Origin: Sclerotiophoma versabilis
Taxonomy: Eukaryota; Ascomycota; Dothideomycetes; Pleosporales; Didymellaceae
NCBI GenBank assembly: GCA_012274445.1
Contig: JAAROD010000014.1
Location: 613,001-677,000 of the forward strand
Reading direction: 5' to 3'
DNA: 64,000 bases
Within the stretch, counting starts at the first letter, position 1; each line of letters opens with the position of its first letter. The position numbers and the translations under genes are program-made. Shown here one piece after another: positions 33,501-43,150 of the stretch. A model generated the notes under the pieces. That model saw only the letters and a program-made list of their open reading frames with translations. It was not told the origin of the DNA and searched no databases.

Positions 33501-35533
33501 TCCTTGAATATCGACTCTTCCTCTCCTTCGAATTCAAATAGCGGCCTGTCTGAAGCTTCTGATAAGTCTGGTGATTCACTGGTTCCTGAACGTGGGCGTT
33601 CACTTTCGAGTTCAAGGCTTCTGAGGGCGTCAGTTCTCCTGGCAAACCGCAAGGCGCGTTCGACCTCCTCGATGACTTGGACGGCTTCCCGCCCTCGCTG
33701 ATCGCTACACAATAGGCCAATCAGGTGTTCAACGGCTTCGAAATAGCTCGGACGCAATTTGACAGCTCGTTTCCAATATCGTTCCGCGTCTTGTTTCTGC
33801 TGGAGCGCAAGGACAGTGGCAGCAAGGTTAGAGATAGCCTCCACATGATCAGCGTCCAGGGTGAGGATGTGCTTGTACCAAGTCTGGGCCTTTTGATAAT
33901 CACCCAGGGCATATGCAAGACAGCCACCAAGCAGCATGCCATCTATCCACTTCCATTTGCTCTCCTCACAATGCTTTGTTATTGCTTCCAGGGCCGATGC
34001 AGCTGTCATGCTTGGAGGTATGTCCGAGCGCAGCCCTTGATGTACGCTCGAGACAGATGCAGAAGTCCGACGTAGGGTACGCACAGGATCTATGCCAGGA
34101 AGTTGGGGCAGCATGGGGTGCTGTAGATTCTCATGCTGCCAAGGCTGTCGTTGGCTATTAGAGTCCAATCCGGTTGAAGAGTACGACGACGCTGATCTAT
34201 AATGCGCAGGGCGTTTGGAGGCTTTGTCTGATGGAGGCTGGAAAGGCGACTGTGAAGTGATGGAGGGCGAGGACAATCGTCGTTGGGTGGAGGGTTTGGA
34301 ACTGCCGCTACTCAAGTCACTTGCTAGGTTCGCGCCAGGTTGTCGAGGTGGCTTTGGGTAGATGTGCGGCCTGTGCGACTGGCGTCCGTGGTTCTGCTGC
34401 ATGTGTGCCTTCCTTGTTGACTGCAAAAACTTTAGAAGATCAACGTAGACTGTGTGAGCCCAAGCGAAAACCTTCTCTCTGGATTGACCGTTCAGCGACT
34501 GTGGCCCATACTCGGCTAGTGGTGTGACTACAGGAGATTGGCCGGGCACAGGTGTTGATTGGCCAGAGGCAAAGTACTCCTGACGAGGTTGGAGCATGTG
34601 AGGGGGTAGATTTGGTGTCTGGAAGTGTAAGCTGTGGCCTTGGGCAAAGGCGGGATACTCGTGGCCTAGTGCACCAGGACTTTGGTACATGGGTTGGTTA
34701 AGTTGGTAAGATTGTGGAGCGAAGCCAGGACCACTGGCAAGGGCGGTGTTGTAGCCGCGTGCCATGTACGGGTGGTGTTGAGGGTGACTCCAGCTCTGGG
34801 TAGGATGATGCAAATACCGAGGGTCGCGCATGGCAGCAGGCTGATAGGGAACATAGGCACCGTCAGGCCAGTACGGTCCAAAGGGCGCTTGGTCGTTGGA
34901 CACGGTTGGTGCAAAGGGGCTTTGAAGGCCCGGGCCCATGACGCCACCGAACTGCTGGCCGTACATGTGGTAGGGCAACTTCGTTTGCTGTAGCGGTGGT
35001 ATCTGGTTGAGCATGGAGTCGATCTGAGGGATGTGCTGACTGGTTCTCCCGGAGCCGGTCTCGAAGTACAGAGTGGGGCTCCAGTCTGTCGACCTCTCCT
35101 GCTTGAAGTGTCCGTAGGGGCGGTTGAGGCCGGGTGATCGCAGAGCCAGATCCTGCTTCATGGCATAGGGCATGCTGGACTCGGCGGTGACGGGCAGCAG
35201 GATGTGTTTCGTGGCATGCGGTGCCCCATTGTCCTCGACCGAGGTCCCATCGTAGGCGGCTGCGAGGATTCCATTCGGCGTCTTACGGCGGAGCATGTGC
35301 TCTGGAGGCTTCGCGCGGCCAGCGTCGGGCGTCTGCGAGGTGTATGAGCTGTGGCGGGAGAGAGGGTGGGCGTACTGGGCCGGGCGCGAGTGGAGGGCGG
35401 TGGCATCGGGGGTGCTGTTGTGGCGGAGCAGCGAGGGGTGGGCGGGGGCAGCAGGGTGGGTGGTGCTGTAGGGGCCCAGGGGAGAGAGGAGCGGCGGGTG
35501 CGGGTGCGGGGGGTATGGGCGGACCATGGTCAT
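30516..35533 (-). CDS. O-GlcNAc transferase-like protein (TPR repeats + GT41)
   Basis: This is a homologue of the O-GlcNAc / SPINDLY-type transferases that modify Ser/Thr of nuclear and cytosolic proteins. Two exons (31226-35533 and 30516-31172, 53-bp intron) give 1654 residues from the ATG at 35531-35533; a second ATG two codons on is equally possible. The first 500 residues are low complexity, rich in Pro, His, Gln and Ser. TPR-like repeats follow at about 505-640 (YALGDYQKAQTWYKHILTLD) and about 920-1005 (LYTNLGSLLKDIGQLDVAI). The GT41 domain begins at about 1200 with GYVSSDFNNHPLAHLMQSVF, including the NHP histidine, then FMGFAGTLGAEWCDYLLAD. After the intron come LDTPECNAHTTAADVLWSGT and PRYKYKMCSRMA. 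Donor specificity (GlcNAc or fucose) cannot be read from sequence. Confidence 0.92.
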
Positions 35534-36950
35534 GGTGAGGGCGGCGGCGCGGCGTGGAGGGCGAGGGTGAAGGGGCGGCGCGCTGGCCGGGGAGGGCGGC
35601 GGCGGGGGAGGACGAGGCGGTGCACAGCTTCACCAAGACCGGCTGGTGCCTATGCCTTCGCGAAGTCGTGGCCCGTCTGCTACAGTGGACATGTCTTGCG
35701 GGTCGTGGTCGGAGAGCGCGTCGTCCGGGCGGCCCCGTGCTGGCAGTGCAGACCAGCAGAGACCCCGGCAGGAGCAGTGGACAAGTCGCGCTCGTCGGTC
35801 CGTTGCTGCAGCGGCGCGGGAGGGCTGCAGTGTCGGTGTGGGCGGCGCGGGTGCAGGGCGGGCGGTGGTGGCGCGGATATGGGGTCGAGTCGGGGCGGGT
35901 GGAGCGGGCTGCGGCGAGGGAGCGGTGTCGATGCAATGCAAGGGCAGCGCGCGGTGTTGGTGCAGGCGGGCTGCTGTCGCGGTCGACGTCGCGGTCGGAA
36001 TGCGCGTCAGGCGCAGGCCTGGTCCACCAGCGCTCCCACGCACCGGAGCCGGCGCCGGGTGCAGGGCAGAGCGCGCGCGGGGTGCAACGACGGCTGCCTT
36101 GCGCTTCGCGGTGCCGCTCGAACGCGTCGGGGAGCACACAGGGCTGGGGCTGGCGGGCGGGATGGCGGCGAGGCTCGATTGCACGGCGGCGTCGGAGCCA
36201 CCAGGAGCACGCGAGGGTTGGGCCAGCGAGCTGCGTGGGCAAGCCTGCCTTTTGACGGCGGGATGGACGGCGAGATGACGAGCTTCACTGCAGCGGATCC
36301 CAAGCAGCCGTTGGCCTGCCCACTCCTGCACACAACCACGTCGTTCGAGTGGTGGCTTGGGCAATCCCTGCCTGCGTCAAGCCCGTCTGGGGCGCCCGTG
36401 TTGTGATGGAGGCGGCACGGGCGAGCGAGCAGCGAGCAGCGACCAGCAACCAGCGACCAGCAACCAGCGACCAGCGGGCAGCCAGCAGCCTCTCGACCGG
36501 GCAGCGCGCCCAGCAGCCTCTCGACCATGCAGCGCGCCGGCGTGCAGCACGACGTCTCTACCTTGCCGTCGCTGCTCCGCCGACTCCAGCGTCGGGCCCC
36601 CTCATGCAGCGATGCGCTCTGCAGCGCCGCCACGGCTGCAGCAGAGAACGAGGGCGGCGCGCAGCCATCCCCGTTCCAACGTCTGTTGCCTGATCGTCAC
36701 CAATCAGGCCGCCGGCGCCATCGTCTGCGGGTGCCAGTCCCACATGCACCCACCCCTGTCCACCACACAACCCGTCTTTGCCAGTTTCTGTCCAGTCCGC
36801 TGCCACGAACAGCACCAAATGAGCTGCTTCCCGGCCCCGGCTGATGCCTTTTCTATTGCTGCGGGGCTTTGTGTCTTCTTTAGATTGCGACACACACGCC
36901 GCTGTGCTCGTTTCTGTCGTGACTGGCGCCCGTCTGCAGTCTGACACTGC
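35534..36950. other. Very GC-rich island upstream of GT41 gene
   Basis: This stretch directly above the GT41 start is strikingly GC-rich, with the G bias on the plus strand. As a result all reading frames stay open for hundreds of codons on both strands (for example 35351-36406 plus, 35283-36242 minus). The translations are Arg/Ala/Gly/Pro-rich without any recognisable motif, so I treat them as compositional. Several G-runs of 3-5 lie close together at about 35557-35606. The 3' part carries the minisatellites listed separately. It probably includes the GT41 promoter and 5' UTR. Confidence 0.6.
36441..36538. repeat. Short tandem repeats: 14-bp x ~3 and 28-bp x 2
   Basis: GACCAGCAACCAGC is repeated at 36441-36454 and 36455-36468, with a degenerate third copy at 36469-36482. 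This is followed by a 28-bp unit at 36483-36510, repeated at 36511-36538 with two mismatches; its core is CAGCAGCCTCTCGACC. Both units share CAGC steps, suggesting expansion by slippage in the GC-rich island. Confidence 0.85.
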
Positions 36951-37997
36951 TCACCAGCCCTCGAACCAGCAACACGCTGTGGGGCTCAGGATTGCATGTC
37001 GTTCAACGAATGCACTGTCTTTCTGTGGGACATGATCAGCATCGCCAACGAATCGAAACACTTCTGAAACGTAGGGCTGGTGCTGCCTGCCATGTCGCTG
37101 CCAGCAAAACCACTCGTTTCTGAACATGTGCTTTGTCGACCCTAGATGATGGATCGCTGAAGCCAAACCAAAGGCAAGACTACCGCGATGAGTAAGGGGT
37201 TCTTCAATCTTCTTCACACCAAAATAGGGATATATCATGGATCCAGTCCAAGACATGGAGATAAGTCCCAGAGTGTTGGTGAAGTGATAACGTCACGTCA
37301 AAGACTACGAAGAGCGCCTCCAGCTACGCACACCGAAGCCTAACGCCTGCCGCACAGCCGCACAGCCGCACAGCCGCACAGCCGGAGAGCAAAGCTTGCC
37401 GTTGACAACACAGTATCATGTTTGCTAGTCGAGCCTGCACGTCTGTGACACTGCATAAGCCCATGCGGTACGAGGCACCGCCTCAATGTGCGCCTACCGC
37501 TACAGATTGTCCAGGCGCTGCCCCGACATGCGAGCATAACCAGGTATCGTGATGGAGTGAGCAGACATTGTGAGTAGACCTGAATAGAGGCTGCCCACGA
37601 CAGCGTCGAGTAGCTTGATCGAAAGCGCTTGGTGGTAGCCCAACTGCGCGTCCATTGACGGAGCAGGTTGCTGCATACACCAAGCGTCAAGCCACGAGCA
37701 TCAACTGCTGAAGATTTTCGAGTGTTGTCGAGGTCCGGAAAGAGGAAGATGTGTTAGAGTGAAACAATCGCGAAGCTGCGAAGATTTTGATAGAAAAGCT
37801 CGCTTAGTCACCTTTCGGAGCGGAGTGACGTCCTCCGATCTCGAATCCCTGCAACCGCCATTGAAATGTGGCTCTAACGGTGGTGAATAACACCCCACGA
37901 GCCCGTCACCCAACTTCCACACTCCTTTGGACCGTGCCATAGTCGTTCTTGGACAGACCGGCCTTGCACCGTACTGACAACAACCACATAACTCAAC
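36951..37997. other. Sec62 upstream region
   Basis: No gene is recognised. It contains the short 8-bp tandem repeat at 37351-37390 and the presumed Sec62 promoter. Confidence 0.4.
37351..37390. repeat. Tandem repeat CGCACAGC x4 plus degenerate copy
   Basis: Four perfect 8-bp units span 37351-37382, followed by CGGAGAGC (37383-37390), a copy with two changes. A period of 8 is not a codon multiple, and no coding frame is supported here. Confidence 0.9.
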
Positions 37998-38259
37998 ATG
38001 TCTGAGACAGAAGGACCACCACCTCAAGGACCGCCTCAGGGCCCTCCCCAAGGACAGTTCCAAGGGCCGCCGCCAGGCATGCCCCAACCCGGCCAACAAC
38101 CTACGCCCGAGCAGATCCAGATGATGCAGCGCCAGCTCGCGGCTGAAGCAGAGAAGCACGGAATCTCAGTGCAAGAATATGTCCAGAGACTCAAGGCCCA
38201 GGCAATGGCACAGCACCAGGCGCAAATGCAGGCGCAGATGCAGGCGCAACAGCAAGCTC

Positions 38260-38291
<32 letters not shown>

Positions 38292-39363
38292 ATCCAGCCT
38301 GGACCACCAAAGCCAGAGGCGATTGCCGTAGCCAATTTTCTCATGTCGCAAGATTTGAAACCTAGGACAGTCATCCACGATGAGAAGCGTAAGGACATGT
38401 TCAGAGGTAAGTGCATGCATACATCCTACAAACATCTTTACTAACAAAGGTTGCAGTCATGCGAGCGATCCGTGCCCTCTCGTCTCCCGCCTACCAGAAA
38501 GCGCGCGCAAAGAACCCCCTCCTCCCAGAAGTCCACGACCGCGCCTCCGCTGAGAACACCTTCAAACTGCTTCCTCTCTCCCTCCTCGCTCTTCGTGTTT
38601 CCAAGGTCGACCCTGACACTGCTCACGAGGGCCACAACCACGCCAAACCCAAGCGTGTCAAGGGTCTCTGGACCGTGAGAATTGAGCAGCACCAAGAAGC
38701 CAACGACGATAACTACTACATCTGGCTGTATGAGGGTTCGCAGTGGAAGCAGAAGCTGTACGCAGCGGGTGCTCTCGTGCTCGTCATCGCGGTCGTGCTT
38801 TTCCCGCTGTGGCCACTGTTCCTCAGGCAAGGTGTGTGGTACCTGAGTATGGGTATGCTCGGCCTGATCGGACTGTTCTTTGCAATGGCCATTGTGCGGT
38901 TGATTCTGTTTATCATCACAATGTTCGCGGCTCCACCTGGTCTATGGCTCTACCCCAACCTGTTCGAGGATGTGGGCTTCTTCGACTCTTTCAGGCCTGT
39001 GTGGGCATGGCAAGAGGTAAGCTCAACTCCTCCCTACTCTCAACGCAAACATGAATACAGACTAATTCGCGACAGACGCCCGAAGACATCAAGGCTAAGA
39101 AGCTCGCTAAGAAGGAAAGAAAGGCTGCCAAACTCGCCGCAAAGGCAAATGGCGAAGGCAAACCTTCCAAGGGCAAGAAGGGCTTCACACCAATCGGACA
39201 CCAGCATGAGCACGGACACGTTGAGGAGATTGTGCAAGAGCAGGAGCCCGTAGCTGCGGACTCTGCGCCCCAGCCCACAGGCTCAGAGGCTGCACCTGCA
39301 GCGACCGGGGACGTAACACAGCGCCCGCCAAGGGCGACAGTGGAAGAAGCCGAAGACGAGTAG
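37998..39363 (+). CDS. sec62: ER protein translocation subunit Sec62
   Basis: Sec62 is part of the ER membrane complex for post-translational protein import. Three exons (37998-38406, 38457-39016 and 39076-39363) with introns of 50 and 59 bp give 418 residues. The first 115 residues are Gly/Pro/Gln-rich, with a polyglutamine run. The conserved core starts at about 120 (PEAIAVANFLMSQDLKPRT) and continues DMFRVMRAIRALSSPAYQKA across the first splice. Two membrane helices follow: LVLVIAVVLFPLWPLFL and LGLIGLFFAMAIVRLILFI. PPGLWLYPNLFEDVGFFDSF is typical of Sec62. The last exon codes a Lys-rich then acidic cytosolic tail. Introns contain TACTAAC-like branch points. The identity is firm. Confidence 0.95.
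38265..38288 (+). repeat. CAG microsatellite (8 units) in sec62
   Basis: Eight consecutive CAG codons follow a CAA within the first exon and code for most of a ten-glutamine run. The length is likely to vary between strains. Confidence 0.9.
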
Positions 39364-40109
39364 CCGAAGGCGTTCGAGATGTAGAGTAGGGATTTGCGGA
39401 TTAGGATATTGTCATTTGCATGGGTTAGCAGGTGTCTGGTGTTTGGCAGAACGAGAAGGAAGGAACGGGTTCATGAGTCGTCTGACCGGTGCTGAGCTTT
39501 TTGCGGTAATCCATCATGCTGCATTCTTCGCGCATACTCGTGTCCACTACATTATCGCGCGCCCAATATTCCGCCTGCCACATCCATCTTCCAGTATGAC
39601 TGGACCATCCTCGCGTCAATGCACTTGTCCAGAAATAATCAACGTTTGGAGCACGCGAAGGGTATCGTGTCCTAGTTCCCGTGTCGCTCATACGGACGCG
39701 TGGTCCTGTGACTCTCCTATTTGATTGACGTGTCTAGAAAGAAGATGAGGCACTTTGTACTGCTTACTTGTCCACGTCGAAAATTGTCTTGCCACGACCC
39801 ACTGATTAATACTGACAGCATAAAACAGAGCACGACTGATGCTCAATCATGCAGCTGTTGAATCAAGCGGAGCTTGACAACCCGAGACAAGCTGCATTCC
39901 TTCTTGATGCTCACTTAGTAGCTAGTCTTCGAATTTTCTAAGACGAGCACTTAATATCCCACGTAGGTAGATGATCATATTGTCGCTACAAATGCTATCC
40001 TAAACTCCATCCCATGCTAGTCATTCCGTCGTAGACACGTATGTTCCATGTCTTGCAATGCATCTCCTCCATCAAACGCCTGGCTCGTAACACAGTCCAA
40101 AGAGAAGTT
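39364..40109. other. Convergent intergenic region
   Basis: The 3' regions of sec62 and the next minus-strand gene face each other across 746 bp. Short open frames have no recognisable product. Confidence 0.4.
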
Positions 40110-41188
40110 CTATTCCGTTGATGCTACCGGATTCAAAGCGGAATCAGCGGTGGTGCTCTGCTCGCCACTGTCACGGCTTGCTGCAGAAGCCAAGCTTGAA
40201 TGAATGGCTGGTGAGTGGGTGACCTGGCTTGTGGGATTCATTTCCGAGAGCTGGCGCTCTGGCGAGATGTTAGCGTGCTGTTCATAGAGTGCGTTGAAGA
40301 TGACGTACCAAGTTCTCTAATCCTTAGCTTCAGCATTTGATTCTCCCTTGTCAGGTTCTGGGTCTCGGCTTGGTAGAATGCGCTCTCGTCCCTCCCTGTT
40401 GCCGGACTGGGCAGCATATCGTGAGCATCGTGGGGCGCGCCTGGGAAGGGTCGTAGCGCAGGCGAGCTAGCGTGGCTGCCGCCTCTTGAGCGGTCTGCAA
40501 AGGACGACTGGCGACTGATGTTGAAAGGCGATCGAGAGCGAGGTTGCGCGGCGCTAGGGAGAGGTGAGATGGTAGACGATGGAATGTGCGCAGCCTGCGA
40601 CTGAGACAGTGACAGTGACATCGAACGCTCAGAGGTGGGAGTGCTGTCATCGACCGCAGAGTTGGAGGGCTGCTGTTGTCCAGCTGTCAAGGTGTCGATG
40701 TGAACTTGCTGTTGGCGAATCATATTGAGTAGACGGTTCTATATTCATTAGTATGAGCTCCAAGAGAGCGTTGAACATTGTTCACGCACCACCTGCCCCT
40801 CCTGCTCGTACTCCAGCTCCTGGTGCAGCTCGCCCAGACTTGGAGTGCGTTCGTGGTGCGGGCTATGCGGCCAGGGTCCTCTACTACGGGCGGATGGGCT
40901 TCGCTGCATCTCACCAGGTGCAGGTACAGTTGGGTCGTTGAGGTTGAGGTTCATGCGAACGCTGGACCGGCGGCGTGCTCGTTCGACATCCCTCCGCATG
41001 CTACCGGAGGAGGGACGGCGCTGGTCTTCGGTATGGATGCCTGCATTCATTGCTGCAGTTGCAGCTAGCGAGTGCGGTGACGCAGCCATATTGCGCGATG
41101 TTGAGGGCGACTGGTTCCTTGAGGTACCGTTTGAAGCGGAGGGCGATTGCAGTGGTGAGGGCGGCAGTGTGTTCAAATCCGGAGCCAT
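40110..41188 (-). CDS. Conserved fungal coiled-coil protein of unknown function
   Basis: Three exons (40790-41188, 40309-40738 and 40110-40258) with introns of 51 and 50 bp give 325 residues. The ATG at 41186-41188 is followed by a Ser/Pro-rich disordered segment (APDLNTLPPSPLQSPSASNG). The best-conserved-looking part spans intron 1: TPSLGELHQELEYEQEGQV joined to NRLLNMIRQQQVHIDTL, a predicted coiled coil. A second short coiled coil is at about 245-285 (NLTRENQMLKLRIRELERQL), split by intron 2. Between them lies a Ser-rich linker. I recall similar fungal proteins annotated only as hypothetical. No enzymatic domain, signal peptide or membrane segment is seen. The splice joins each keep a helix intact, which supports the model. 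Confidence 0.8.
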
Positions 41189-43150
41189 GGAGGACGGCGT
41201 TGTGGAGTGAGGTCGCTTGGATAATAGAGAAACAATATGGTAGGGAACAGGGCGGCAGAACCGCATGTGACCCGCGAATGCGGTGAGCTGATCTGGTCCA
41301 GGTGTTCTGATGGTAGGTGTGGGGTGATATCGGCCGTTGGCGCGGGGCCGATGACGCAGGCGCTTTTTCGGCCTACTGCAGGTACGGTTTGCGAACTGTG
41401 GTAGGCCTAACCGCCACGGTCCCAAGCAACACGTCTATCGGTATATTGCCTTCATTTCCTTGCACGCGCTGTTTACGTCTGCAAGCCGTGGACATGGTTC
41501 TTACGCGTTTCGATGAACGGCTTCCATAAGGAGACCCCGCGTGATGGAGCATATGCACCACAAAGCGAGCACAGACTGGGTAGGCGGAAGAACGGTGCCC
41601 GTAAGAAAGCAGCGCCAGTCTTTGTGACACCGGAAAGGCCGGTAGGAGCGTTGGGTGAGTCCTCCTCTGTGCCACAATAGAAATCGGGCGCTTCAAGAGG
41701 CTCAAGAGGGTGCAATGGGGTACAGGCGCGTGCTAACGCCCTTGCGCTGGGACTGACTGACTACCCAACGTGGATCCCAAAGTGATAGACTCTCGCCTTC
41801 TTGGGATGTTGCACGGAACGTGTCGATGTCAAACTGCGCCTGTTTGTCGGGCGTCAACATCCGGAGCTGAAGACAACGACACTAGTCCCTGCAGGTCCAT
41901 GTCGATCATACACACTACCACAACCGGAGCGATTGAAGAATTCAACAGGAGACGAACGCAGATGCACGGGGTACTCCTGAGTCCTGCTCGTGCGGCAAGA
42001 TGGCTCTCGAACTGAGTTTGCGGAGCGCTCTGACAGTGTGCGTATAATCGACGTTGGACTCTTAACTCGTTACTCTCTCAGATTATCACCGCCGGTAGCG
42101 TCAAGTCGGTAACAAACCCTGCAGTAGGCGGATCGGAGGACGCGTCTGAGATGTAGTCAACTCCACCAAATCTGAGGTCCAGACAAAGTCTAATGTTGGG
42201 CTCTTTGAAGTTTAATAACGTCCAGTATTGGCCTACGTCTGTCAACAGACGCCATCCCGGCTACGTTAGACTCCAGCTGCCTCAGGGTCCTGCCAAAACC
42301 TGCCGAAATCACACTCGAAACACCACTGCCTCGAGGCCAGCACACGCAGTGAACAAGCAAAGCGCCCTCAAACAGCCGGCTGTGGGTCAGTTATATAGCA
42401 AAAAGCAGCCCTGCGCAAAGACGTTATTGCCGAGCTCTACCGTCGTGGGTCTCGTCAAACATCCGCAGGGGTAGCCTGGACGAAACCTGATTAGTGCCAC
42501 GGCGCCGTTCATCTCTGCCCAGCAAAAGGGGCCACACCTGAGGCCGTGCAGCCATCGGATCACACAGCGAGAGCCCCAGGCTGCGCGTGGCCACGAATAG
42601 AGCGACCATCCGCGGCAGCTAGCACCTCCGCTACTTTCCTTCTTCAACCATCCCGTCGTCGTCGAGACGTGTTTCAGGCCCTCCCTCCCTTCCCAGCTGC
42701 TTCCATAACTGCTGCGAACTTCCGTGCCCAGGGGCTTACGTCCTGTCCTCTCGTTTGATATTCGTTTCTAACCCCCTTGTAGCCATACTGGGCTATAGAA
42801 CGCTTGTTAGACCCTTTTCTTCACAACTTGGACAATTTCGACACGAGGATTGATCACCCACGACACCCAGCAATTTGTTTCGCCAAAGCGCCCGCTACTT
42901 ACCAATCGCTCCTTCACTTCTCCCACAACAGCATCATCCTTGTTGTGAGCTTAGAAAACGTTCGCCGTCAAGATATATCAAATCCCCCGGCCGCTGTACG
43001 ATACAACTGCCGAATTTCGGATCTTGAATTACCTCGTTTAACAGCCCCGGCCGAGACTTTGAAAACACTATCCACAATCCTTACGTATACAAGAACGACA
43101 CCATATCACATGCAGTAATCACACCACACACCTAGTTGGCTGTACTCGCC
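41189..43150. other. Divergent intergenic region and PH-gene leader
   Basis: This 1.96-kb stretch separates two divergent genes. About 350 bp before the PH-domain gene look like a long pyrimidine-rich 5' leader. An upstream open frame at 42804-43118 is probably not a protein gene. No other feature is recognised. Confidence 0.4.

Noticed and set aside
35283..36406. Long overlapping open frames on both strands (319 and 351 codons)
   Set aside because: Extreme GC content makes stops rare. The products are Arg/Ala/Pro/Gly-rich without motifs, and both strands are open at once.
42804..43118. 104-codon frame before the PH-domain gene
   Set aside because: It sits in the presumed 5' leader, shows no family features and ends just before the PH gene start; it is treated as leader sequence.
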